The translations under genes were made by a program, and so were the position numbers. A DNA stretch of 20,884 nt from a virus, in the IMG/VR virus record IMGVR_UViG_3300030419_000958, positions 1 to 20,884 of that record. One strand, written 5' to 3'. This document shows, in pieces, positions 5,668-12,063 of the stretch. The notes below the pieces were generated by a model, which was given only the letters and a program-made list of their open reading frames with translations, was not told where the DNA came from and did no database searches. How positions within the stretch are numbered: the first letter of the stretch is position 1; every line of letters begins with the position of its first letter.

Positions 5668-6196
5668 CAAAACTGACCTCCTTTTGCTCTTGTTTTGGCT
5701 TGGCAAAGGTTACTGAGTCTCCACTATTCTTTTCTGCTATCTGGACCTCATTAAGATATATGCTGATTGATTGCTTGCCTTGCCTGTCCCACACTTTTGG
5801 CCTAACAGCTAGATTAACCACATCTCCGCCGTAGGGATTATCCATTGTTCTTTGGCCTTGCATATCAAATACATCTGGGAAGCGCTCTACGCCATCTCTA
5901 TAATAAATAGCGTTTTTAAATACTATATAATCTGGTCCATCTTTTAATTGACAACTTTTTATCTTATCGCCTACTTGTTTTTTAAGACCATTAACTGTTT
6001 CAACGCCAGATTGCTTAACAACCTCTTTAATCATTTTTTCTAGCTCATTATTACATTCCACTAGCACACTATGGCCAGATTCGTATACCAAGTCTGGTTT
6101 TTGTATGTGCGAAAATTTAACGGTTAGATTGTTAAATGTCATTGTAGTGAACTTGACGGGCGATTTCATATTACCCGACTTTTTATTTACGGCCAT
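5618..6196 (-). CDS. Single-stranded DNA-binding protein, phage type
   Basis: 192 residues. The diagnostic feature is the acidic C-terminal tip DEDLPF, after a low-complexity Lys/Gln/Asp linker. This is the partner-recruiting tail of bacterial and phage SSBs. The body, beginning TTMTFNNLTVKFSHIQKPDL, resembles phage ssDNA-binding proteins of the T7 gp2.5 or DUF2815-like kind more than bacterial OB-fold SSB; I infer an OB fold without proof. AGGAG lies eight bases before the ATG. It would coat replication intermediates and recruit the primase, nuclease and resolvase encoded downstream. Confidence 0.72.
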   Translation of the reverse strand: MAVNKKSGNMKSPVKFTTMTFNNLTVKFSHIQKPDLVYESGHSVLVECNNELEKMIKEVVKQSGVETVNGLKKQVGDKIKSCQLKDGPDYIVFKNAIYYRDGVERFPDVFDMQGQRTMDNPYGGDVVNLAVRPKVWDRQGKQSISIYLNEVQIAEKNSGDSVTFAKPKQEQKEVSFDASKKDGPVSDEDLPF

Positions 6197-6291
6197 AATA
6201 GACTCCTATTGTTTATAAATACTGCTATTAACATTATTATTATTATTATCTCTATAAAATATTCTTTGATATACCAAATAAGATCTTTCAA
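6187..6291 (-). CDS. Tiny single-pass membrane peptide (34 aa, TTG start)
   Basis: The roughly 90-base space before the SSB gene encodes a 34-residue peptide in one frame: MKDLIWYIKEYF followed by a run EIIIIIMLIAVFI that would span a membrane. The TTG start overlaps the TGA of the upstream gene (TTGA), with GAGG seven bases upstream. The isoleucine run comes from an ATA/AAT trinucleotide repeat (6236-6250 region), so chance cannot be excluded, but start context and spacing favour translation. Confidence 0.4.
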   Translation of the reverse strand: MKDLIWYIKEYFIEIIIIIMLIAVFINNRSLLWP

Positions 6292-6518
6292 TCGATTACC
6301 TCATAAGGAATATTTAAGGTATCGAGCTTGCGACAAGTCTCAGTTATTAAATTATACCTATGTAATGTGTCTTTTGTTTTAATGGTAAATGACGTTGTAA
6401 ATACGCCATTTTTAAGAGCCGAGTCGCCAGGCAAAGAGGAGCCACCTAACGACTCGACGTAGGAAAGAAATTCTTTTTTATTAAGTTTTTCGCTATCGCT
6501 TATTAGAATTTTGCTCAT
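6288..6518 (-). CDS. Hypothetical protein (76 aa)
   Basis: 76 residues, MSKILISDSEKLNKKEFLSY at the N terminus and a TTSFTIKTKDTLHRYNLI strand-rich middle, ending in NIPYEVID. Probably a small alpha/beta protein. No family recognised. Its ATG lies 26 bases inside the end of the preceding 42-aa basic ORF, and its own TGA overlaps the following TTG. It sits third in the leftward operon after repressor and excisionase-like genes, a usual place for small regulatory or host-takeover proteins. Confidence 0.6.
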   Translation of the reverse strand: MSKILISDSEKLNKKEFLSYVESLGGSSLPGDSALKNGVFTTSFTIKTKDTLHRYNLITETCRKLDTLNIPYEVID

Positions 6519-6621
6519 TTTGGTATGTGGATTCCATTTTTCTTTTTTCTATCTTTTGCTTACGCTTTATAAGCTGGTGATTGTTTAATCTTTTTTTATA
6601 TGACTTAATTTTAGACTTCAT
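6493..6621 (-). CDS. Small basic protein (42 aa)
   Basis: A 42-residue ORF, MKSKIKSYKKRLNNHQLIKR and on through KQKIEKRK, with about 40% Lys/Arg. The ATG overlaps the TGA of the excisionase-like gene (ATGA), a strong coupling signal. It overlaps the next gene by 26 bases. It resembles the other lysine-rich microprotein at 2252-2383 in style, not in sequence. Function unknown; nucleic-acid binding is a guess from charge. Confidence 0.55.
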   Translation of the reverse strand: MKSKIKSYKKRLNNHQLIKRKQKIEKRKMESTYQNEQNSNKR

Positions 6622-6800
6622 TTAGTCCTTATCTGCTCGAGGTTGTCTATACTGCTTTTTAAAATTCGTGTCCGCCCGCCAATTCTTTTTACTCTTAAAT
6701 CTGGATTTTTACGACTCGATAATATCCGCTTTATCGTACTGCGCGATACCGATAGGTATGTTGCAGTTTCAACAATACTTAACCAGGAATCTTTTAACAA
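6618..6800 (-). CDS. xis: Excisionase-like helix-turn-helix protein
   Basis: 60 residues. SIVETATYLSVSRSTIKRIL followed by a wing-like VKRIGGRTRILKSSIDNL matches the MerR-like/HTH_17 excisionase fold: helix-turn-helix, then a short hairpin containing GGRxR. The start is TTG at 6800, with GAGGAA seven bases upstream and immediate overlap with the repressor stop. Excisionase would bind attP and direct the integrase toward excision. Its location in the early operon, opposite the integrase and away from attP, is common. An alternative is a small transcription regulator of the same fold. Confidence 0.7.
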   Translation of the reverse strand: MLKDSWLSIVETATYLSVSRSTIKRILSSRKNPDLRVKRIGGRTRILKSSIDNLEQIRTK

Positions 6801-7033
6801 AAAAGTTCCTCGCGTGTTACATTGATGTTAAATCTTTGAAACACAAATAATATACGGTCAGCCTGGCTCTCTTGTAGTCTACGTTTTCCAGTTGTAATCT
6901 GGTGTAATAATGGATAGGTTATATTTGACTCTCGAGAAAGCCAGGCGAGATTTCTTTGAACGTCAGATCTATTTAACACCTTTTTAATCTTATTTTGTGG
7001 TGTAATTGGTGTGTCTAGTTTGGGGCGTCCCAT
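6794..7033 (-). CDS. Small Cro/CI-like helix-turn-helix regulator
   Basis: 79 residues from ATG 7033, which has AAGGA about ten bases upstream; the longer frame to 7081 would start within the promoter. NLAWLSRESNITYPLLHQI followed by TTGKRRLQESQADRIL is an XRE-type helix-turn-helix. It is the first gene of the leftward operon, directly behind a sigma70-like promoter and divergent from the integrase operon. This is the arrangement of a Cro/CI pair with the HTH protein on the plus strand. It probably controls the choice between lysogeny and lysis. Which of the two is the lysogenic repressor cannot be told from sequence. Confidence 0.7.
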   Translation of the reverse strand: MGRPKLDTPITPQNKIKKVLNRSDVQRNLAWLSRESNITYPLLHQITTGKRRLQESQADRILFVFQRFNINVTREELFC

Positions 7034-7060
7034 AAATAATTGTTCCTTATTTTGTTGCAT

Positions 7061-7090
7061 ATTATAAAGCCAATGAAACATTTAAAGCAA
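7061..7090 (-). promoter_or_regulatory. Leftward sigma70-like promoter for early operon
   Basis: On the minus strand -35 TTGCTT (7090-7085) and a perfect -10 TATAAT (7066-7061) are separated by 18 bases. Transcription would start near 7054-7056, giving a short leader before the regulator ATG at 7033. Confidence 0.7.
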
Positions 7091-7127
7091 TAAGTTTTCT
7101 TACTTTTTTTATTTATGTTGCTTAATT

Positions 7128-7144
7128 GTTACATAAAATGTAAC
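7128..7144. promoter_or_regulatory. Palindromic operator GTTACAT-AAA-ATGTAAC
   Basis: A perfect 7-bp inverted repeat with a 3-bp spacer lies between the divergent promoters. It covers the -35 zone of the rightward integrase operon and is 38 bases from the leftward -35. It is the obvious binding site for one of the two flanking HTH regulators. Confidence 0.7.
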
Positions 7145-7159
7145 TTTAAGTAATATATT
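7129..7159 (+). promoter_or_regulatory. Possible rightward promoter for regulator-integrase operon
   Basis: A -10-like TATATT (7154-7159) lies 19 bases after TTACAT (7129-7134), a poor -35 inside the operator. Spacing and -35 are suboptimal, so the promoter may be weak or activator-dependent. Confidence 0.4.
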
Positions 7160-7185
7160 TTATTAACACAACGGAGGATGGCACT

Positions 7186-7614
7186 ATGACACAATTATCT
7201 CGTAAGGAATTAGCTGAAATTATTATTAATGGCGAAGAATGGTCAGATCAAGACTGGACCAATACTACCGGTATATCGCGCCAAACATTTTGGAGAATGC
7301 GTACTAATAAAATTAAAGGTGTCGAATCTAAAACAATAGAATTAATGGCTCGCGCAAGCGGTCGTAAGGTCATATGGAAAGATCACTCAAAAACTCTTGG
7401 AAAATTAGATACAAACAATAAACATATGGAGGAAAACTTGACAGACGTAGAACATACCTTGCTATTATATCGCGAAACGATACAGTTGCAAAAAGAAAAA
7501 ATAAAAACCCTCGAAACTAAACTAAGTAATATCGTAAATGATTATGCTTCTGGTTTAGATGTTTTACTGCATAAGGAAATACTTAAACTAAGTAAGTCAA
7601 AGGAGAAAGATTAA
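7186..7614 (+). CDS. HTH regulator with C-terminal coiled coil
   Basis: 142 residues. The N-terminal part has a helix-turn-helix-like segment (WTNTTGISRQTFWRMRTNK, residues about 24-42) and a following helix, SKTIELMARASGRKVIW, like the end of XRE domains. Residues 82-115 form a coiled coil (LLLYRETIQLQKEKIKTLETK listed in part), probably for dimerisation. GGAGG lies eight bases before the ATG, the strongest ribosome site seen here. The TAA overlaps the integrase ATG (TAATG), so regulator and integrase are co-produced. That fits a lysogeny-promoting repressor, divergent from the small Cro/CI-like gene. The DNA-binding call is inferred from pattern. Confidence 0.65.
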   Translation: MTQLSRKELAEIIINGEEWSDQDWTNTTGISRQTFWRMRTNKIKGVESKTIELMARASGRKVIWKDHSKTLGKLDTNNKHMEENLTDVEHTLLLYRETIQLQKEKIKTLETKLSNIVNDYASGLDVLLHKEILKLSKSKEKD

Positions 7615-8720
7615 TGGCTAAGATTATAAATAAAAAACCTGGTAATAAATATGTCATACAATATATACCTCAAGGGTTTAAAACCATTTACAAAAATCCA
7701 TACAGACGTATTACGGTTATTGGCAAAACTAAAGCTGATCGTACTGTGGCGGATCTTACTGCCATAGAAGTAATCGATAAAAATGAGCGCAGATTAGGTA
7801 GGACAGATATTGCAGAGATAGCTAAAGAAATTAGCATTGGAGAATTGTTTACATTTTTTGAAGACCAAGTAATGCCCTGGTGCGATTACGCTAAAAGAAC
7901 GGAAGAACGCTACACTCGTATAATGAACAAATTAGTTAATGACTTTGGATCTCAATTCTTATTTAAGAATATTACCTATAAACTAATTCTTTCTAATTAT
8001 GCTACAGGAAAGCGTAACCAATGTATTACAATGATTAAGTGCATAAATCACATTGGAGCTATAGGCCGCCAGGCAATCGCTGGGCAGCTTGAGATAGCAT
8101 TAAACGGCTATAAGATAAGTTCGCACCCGATCAAGACGCCTAAGATAATTAAGGGAAATAAAAACCCATTAAGTATTGAACAGTTGGAAGAAATCTATGC
8201 TAACCCAGATATTAATGATCTGACTAAAGATATTATGCGACTTTATATTATTACAGGCTGCCGGGTATCTGAATTAACGCGTCCATATTTTGAATGGAGT
8301 CAGATTGATAATCTCAATGGCATTGCTTTCATACGCAACAAGGGTAATAAGAAAGAACACTCTACTATGCTTGAAATACCCTGGTTAGACCAGCATCAGC
8401 AACTACTAGAGCGTATTGCAGCATACTATAAACCCTGGCATCAACTGGCAAGCCATTATCCAATTCCGATTACCAGTCAAAATGTTTATGACCGCATACG
8501 AACTGCAAGTAAGATTAGTGGTTATCATTTTACGCCACACGACCTAAGAGATACTGGTGCTACTTTAATTCTTAGATCTACTGGAAATATTTATGCCGCT
8601 AAAGAATTTTGTGGCCATAAAAGCGTACGCGATACAGAAGAGTCTTATGCTGACTATAATATCTATGATAAAAAGAACGCTACAAGTAAACTCTTAAATC
8701 ACTTAGGGTCATTATTATAG
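7614..8720 (+). CDS. int: Tyrosine recombinase, phage integrase
   Basis: 368 residues with the full catalytic set: R217 in TGCRVSEL, H309 and R312 in the HDLRDTGATL box, H335 in GHKS and the nucleophile Y345 in EESYADY. A central SAM-like core-binding region precedes the catalytic domain, and a likely arm-binding N-terminal domain starts the protein. GGAG lies upstream of the ATG. The gene ends about 130 bases from the tRNA-Ser fragment that forms the proposed attP core. It would integrate the phage into a host tRNA-Ser gene and, with an excisionase, reverse this. Identification is firm. Confidence 0.93.
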   Translation: MAKIINKKPGNKYVIQYIPQGFKTIYKNPYRRITVIGKTKADRTVADLTAIEVIDKNERRLGRTDIAEIAKEISIGELFTFFEDQVMPWCDYAKRTEERYTRIMNKLVNDFGSQFLFKNITYKLILSNYATGKRNQCITMIKCINHIGAIGRQAIAGQLEIALNGYKISSHPIKTPKIIKGNKNPLSIEQLEEIYANPDINDLTKDIMRLYIITGCRVSELTRPYFEWSQIDNLNGIAFIRNKGNKKEHSTMLEIPWLDQHQQLLERIAAYYKPWHQLASHYPIPITSQNVYDRIRTASKISGYHFTPHDLRDTGATLILRSTGNIYAAKEFCGHKSVRDTEESYADYNIYDKKNATSKLLNHLGSLL

Positions 8721-8744
8721 CATCGGTATTAAAATCGGTAGTTT

Positions 8745-8772
8745 TTAGGACCCATTAGGACCCATTAGGAGC
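8745..8772. repeat. 10-bp tandem repeat TTAGGACCCA next to attP
   Basis: Two perfect copies of TTAGGACCCA (8745-8754, 8755-8764) and a partial third (TTAGGAGC, 8765-8772) are followed by a TTAGTTA/TAACTAA inverted repeat at 8773-8795. Together these lie just after the integrase gene. They could be excisionase or accessory sites, or part of a weak terminator. Confidence 0.6.
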
Positions 8773-8850
8773 TTAGTTAGATTATTAATTAACTAAATCT
8801 GGCTATCTAAATAATTGATATATCTTAATATTGCTAGACTTAAAGCAATA

Positions 8851-8880
8851 GTGCGGAGGGGGAGGGATTCGAACCCCCGA
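8851..8880 (-). other. attP core: 3' end of a tRNA-Ser gene
   Basis: On the minus strand this segment reads as a T-arm (GGGGG-TTCGAAT-CCCTC) followed by the acceptor strand CCCCTCC and discriminator G, with no encoded CCA. The G discriminator, and the long hairpin-like sequence preceding it (CTTC...GAAG), suggest tRNA-Ser. No matching 5' acceptor strand GGAGGGG or D-arm lies within 100 bases, so this is only the 3' part, as expected for a phage attP that restores a host tRNA on integration. The exact core length is not determinable without the host attB. Confidence 0.72.
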
Positions 8881-9014
8881 TTCTTAGTGTTCTCTTCGTG
8901 AAGAAATCCCATCGGTAGTAATATTGGTAGTGTTTTTGTATTTTAAAATACTTTCCTCGGTAGGTTATTTAAATAATAATTAACAATGAGCCAGAATGAC
9001 CCGTTCTGATTAAT

Positions 9015-9812
9015 TTATGAAAGTTGCTCAGTTAGCTGTATTGTGGTACTATATACACCATATGCTATTTCATTAAACCTTAATGAATCATCGCTCATTC
9101 TAACATAATTATAAGAAGATCCATCGTAATATAAAAACTTATAATGTGCGCCATCGACTGCATCTCGCATAGTCTCTAGGTTAGTCTTGTAGCTGCTGTT
9201 TATATGCTCTAATGAAAAATTCCAGAATTTCTTACTGCCGTGCCTTTGATTGGAAAACTCATTACCACCATAACTACTTATTAGATCATTGCCATAGTTA
9301 GCCCCCTCCTGGCCCGATAGCGTTACGTTAGTTAGGTCAAGTTTATTGCCGATTATAGCTTCTGTGATTGTGCTTTGAGTTGCTACATTAGAATATAGGT
9401 AAAAATAGCGCTGTGTTGCGGCGCTACCGCCAGAGGTATTTGATAACCCAGTTTTAACATTCCACCCCACAGTAAGATCTGCATAGCTAGTTCCAGTTAT
9501 AAAATTAGCATCGCCACTACCAAAAGCTCCGCTCGCAGCGCTACTGCTATTAAAAAAATGCACATCGTTACTATTTGCTGCATTAGAATAAACGGCAACT
9601 GCATCAATAGCTGTTATTGTTCCGCCCATATCAAATTGAACCGCATCATATTGAGGCATACTTGCAGCGGTCGAAATAGAAACATCAGTTAGTCTAGTTT
9701 CGTTTGTTACATTTGCACTAGCAGCAAAGTCATTAGTGCCACCAGTACGATCGCCTCCTACTGGATCTGCTGAATAAAGTTTTGCGTTTGGATAGATAAA
9801 ATATTTGGCCAT
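9015..9812 (-). CDS. Putative distal tail / tail fibre-like protein
   Basis: 265 residues, last gene of the late operon. It is rich in Ser, Thr, Asn, Gly and Ala with alternating hydrophobic residues, a beta-strand-rich composition typical of tail tip or receptor-binding proteins. There are no recognisable catalytic motifs. The C-terminal part (HGSKKFWNFSLEHINSSYK... then MRDAVDGAHYKFLYYDG) looks like a conserved tail-component domain. It starts in TAATG overlap with the preceding tail gene. Location after tape measure and hub-like genes supports a distal tail role; the detailed function is unknown. Confidence 0.6.
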   Translation of the reverse strand: MAKYFIYPNAKLYSADPVGGDRTGGTNDFAASANVTNETRLTDVSISTAASMPQYDAVQFDMGGTITAIDAVAVYSNAANSNDVHFFNSSSAASGAFGSGDANFITGTSYADLTVGWNVKTGLSNTSGGSAATQRYFYLYSNVATQSTITEAIIGNKLDLTNVTLSGQEGANYGNDLISSYGGNEFSNQRHGSKKFWNFSLEHINSSYKTNLETMRDAVDGAHYKFLYYDGSSYNYVRMSDDSLRFNEIAYGVYSTTIQLTEQLS

Positions 9813-11218
9813 TAGGATACCTCAGTACATTTTAGTTCAAGACTATTGGGTGTTTTTGATAATTCGTTTATTATAAAGTAATCACTTGACGACAGGGAAG
9901 ATCCATACGCTTTTATAGCAGAGGGAAAGTTTGTAAAGTTTACTATATCTCCTATTTCTAAATCCAAGTATTTTGGTCTAGTTATCATAAAGGATAGCAC
10001 ATTCTTTCTATCCTTGAACCAGTCTAAGTAAGAATCTCCAAGATTTTGTGCCGTAGTTGTATCTTGAATACAATCAGCATCAAGTTTTAATTTTTGCGCC
10101 CTAGATGATGCAGAATACTTAGCTTTACTTGTTGAGTCGGATGAAGTGTCGCTTAATAAAGTTTGCTCTGTTCCATAATCATATCGGTAATTTATTTCAA
10201 TGTCATTTCTAACTGAATTTATATTTGTCCTATTGAAAGACTTAAAAACACAATCTTCAAAATCTATAGTTTTATTTGCGCTAGAATAAGAAGCTGCTCG
10301 TAAGCGTTGCCGTAAAGTCGCTTTACCAGACCCATCAAAGAAAAAATATAAACCACATTGCTTACATATTTTCTGTATTAAGCTAATACCATCCATATAT
10401 TTGTATTGAGAAAAAGCAAACTTTACATCAGAAACCGAATCGTTTAAAGCAGTACCAAGCGTACCATTAGTTGTATTACCTATAGTATCAAATGTAGTAT
10501 AGTCTATATCGCTATCACCTAATCCCATCTCTGATCGTAAAATATCTTCAATGATATAAACTGGATTTTCTATTAAGTCATTTTGATTATAACCATTATT
10601 TCTTGAATTGGCATCGACCCAGCTTCCATATTTTCTACCTTTTGCTGCGATATATAAAAGATTAACCTCTTTAGGTGCAGTCTCATCAGAGTGCGTTATA
10701 ATTCTATGTGTTTGTAAGATTGTTTCTACGGTGTCATCCCTACGGCCATCAAAAGCATCTTTTACACTAATTTGTATTTCGTGTTCTTTTGTTAAATACT
10801 CTACTGTATTTACAACCTTACCAAAACCTTGTTCTAGTTTATACTCAATCTCGATAGCTGCATCTTTAATTCTAAGTATTTGACCGTTATCGCTCGTTTG
10901 ATCATTTAACGTAATAGTTACCTGGCTTTCTAAATTCCAGTTCTCTTTATTTGCATCAGAAATTGATGATGTAAAATCAAGTTCTGTAACTACATACGCA
11001 TTGGTATCGTTCCAGGTCCAACTTAAAGCTCCACCTAGCGCAGAGACTCCATGCGCTGTACTAGGCTCACTTCCATCCATCTCCCAATAAAATATAAGTT
11101 TTACATTAGATATTTCACCTAGTTTAGCAAATTTTGGAATACCAAAGTTTAAAGTATCAAGATAGCTATTGCTTGACTTTGTTTGCATTGTCGCAATGGC
11201 GGTTGAATCATAATTCAT
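9812..11218 (-). CDS. Putative tail hub / tip protein
   Basis: 468 residues. It has an N-terminal beta-rich region (residues 1-135) and a middle with YIIEDILRSEMGLGDSDIDY, followed by ISLIQKICKQCGLYFFFDGSGKATL. The latter is reminiscent of baseplate-hub (gp27/Tal-like) domains, where a small helix-turn precedes a beta layer describing outputs such as IEINYRYDYGT. The C-terminal LEIGDIVNFTNFP resembles the barrel region of hub proteins. It is the second gene after tape measure and overlaps both neighbours through TAATG junctions. Placement and pattern suggest the central tail hub; the sequence alone does not prove it. Confidence 0.6.
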   Translation of the reverse strand: MNYDSTAIATMQTKSSNSYLDTLNFGIPKFAKLGEISNVKLIFYWEMDGSEPSTAHGVSALGGALSWTWNDTNAYVVTELDFTSSISDANKENWNLESQVTITLNDQTSDNGQILRIKDAAIEIEYKLEQGFGKVVNTVEYLTKEHEIQISVKDAFDGRRDDTVETILQTHRIITHSDETAPKEVNLLYIAAKGRKYGSWVDANSRNNGYNQNDLIENPVYIIEDILRSEMGLGDSDIDYTTFDTIGNTTNGTLGTALNDSVSDVKFAFSQYKYMDGISLIQKICKQCGLYFFFDGSGKATLRQRLRAASYSSANKTIDFEDCVFKSFNRTNINSVRNDIEINYRYDYGTEQTLLSDTSSDSTSKAKYSASSRAQKLKLDADCIQDTTTAQNLGDSYLDWFKDRKNVLSFMITRPKYLDLEIGDIVNFTNFPSAIKAYGSSLSSSDYFIINELSKTPNSLELKCTEVS

Positions 11219-12063
11219 TAAGGATCTCTATCTACAGCAGCCTGCTGGCCAGTTAAAGGTTTATACGCAAAAAATGTTCTACCACTAAACTTAACGACAG
11301 GTGTTCCAGATGTAACACTTACATTAGAGCTTTCACAGGCTGAGTATATACCATCATTATAATGATACAGGTTTTTTGCATAAAGTGTATGTAACGCTAC
11401 GCTATCGGGTCTTAATTCCACTTTAGAGTCGGATTGATTAAACTCATCTACAACAATCGCTGGAACTTTTACTTGTGATACATATTGATCTAATGGAGAT
11501 GGTAAGGAGCTATCTATGCTAAAATCTCCATAAAGGCATGGTATTGCAATGCCTCTATTTTTTTCTGGTGCATTTTGAAAAGCTCCTTGCGTAATACCAG
11601 TATTCGGCACTTCTGCATTCATTTTTGAGCTTTTTGCTTGCAATCTTAACGTCATACTTTTATCATTATAAGAAAAATCACCACTTATAATACCTGTCGC
11701 GATCATCTCTGTGTCAGAGTCGGATAAGGTATCGTCATTAACGTATAATTCCCATTTTCTATTTTCATAGTTATTTGAGCTTAATAAATCGCTAAATCTT
11801 TGTACATCGCAAGACTTTTCAGTATTAACCATCTTTACATTCCAAGTTCTTTGACTTGCAGTAAAATTATCTACACTTAATGTAAAATTTAATTTTCCCC
11901 AGTCTTGCACAATTCCATGATAATGTACACTTGAGATAGTTCTGTCTCGATCAGAGACTCCTGTAAAATTACTTTCATCTCCATAGTATAATTTTAAATA
12001 CCAAAAGGATTGATTTGAGTCTCGGTCAAATCTATTGGTCATATTGGTGTTAAAACTAAGCAA
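11218..12063 (-). CDS. Putative distal tail protein
   Basis: 281 residues directly after tape measure, the usual position of the distal tail (Dit) protein. It is beta-rich, with WNVKMVNTEKSCDVQRFSDL and YGDFSIDSSLPSPLDQY among recognisable stretches but no family-defining motif. I use the TTG start at 12063 because GGAG lies six bases upstream and it overlaps the tape measure stop; the first ATG (12042) lacks a ribosome site. It ends in TAATG overlap with the hub-like gene. These two proteins may together correspond to a single larger tail protein in related phages. Confidence 0.55.
   Translation of the reverse strand: MLSFNTNMTNRFDRDSNQSFWYLKLYYGDESNFTGVSDRDRTISSVHYHGIVQDWGKLNFTLSVDNFTASQRTWNVKMVNTEKSCDVQRFSDLLSSNNYENRKWELYVNDDTLSDSDTEMIATGIISGDFSYNDKSMTLRLQAKSSKMNAEVPNTGITQGAFQNAPEKNRGIAIPCLYGDFSIDSSLPSPLDQYVSQVKVPAIVVDEFNQSDSKVELRPDSVALHTLYAKNLYHYNDGIYSACESSNVSVTSGTPVVKFSGRTFFAYKPLTGQQAAVDRDP

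Larger units (their letters stand above)
8722..8964. repeat. Five TCGGTAG-like motifs flanking attP core (candidate integrase arm sites)
   Basis: Same-orientation copies of a (A/C)TCGGTAG-like word occur at 8722-8730 (ATCGGTATT), 8734-8742 (ATCGGTAGT), 8911-8919 (ATCGGTAGT), 8923-8931 (ATTGGTAGT) and 8957-8964 (TCGGTAGG). Two lie on the integrase side and three on the other side of the tRNA-like core. This layout resembles arm-type sites of tyrosine integrases; binding is inferred. Confidence 0.55.

Noticed and set aside
6233-6252. ATT/AAT trinucleotide microsatellite as a separate element
   Set aside because: It can be explained as the isoleucine codons of the candidate membrane peptide or as AT-rich drift before the SSB gene.
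8851-8940. Complete phage-encoded tRNA
   Set aside because: Only T-arm and 3' acceptor strand are present; no 5' acceptor, D-arm or anticodon stem that pairs.
8961-9014. Possible bidirectional terminator (CAGAA...TTCTG) between integrase and tail genes
   Set aside because: A 5-bp stem without a T-run; convergent genes need termination here, but this element is not convincing.
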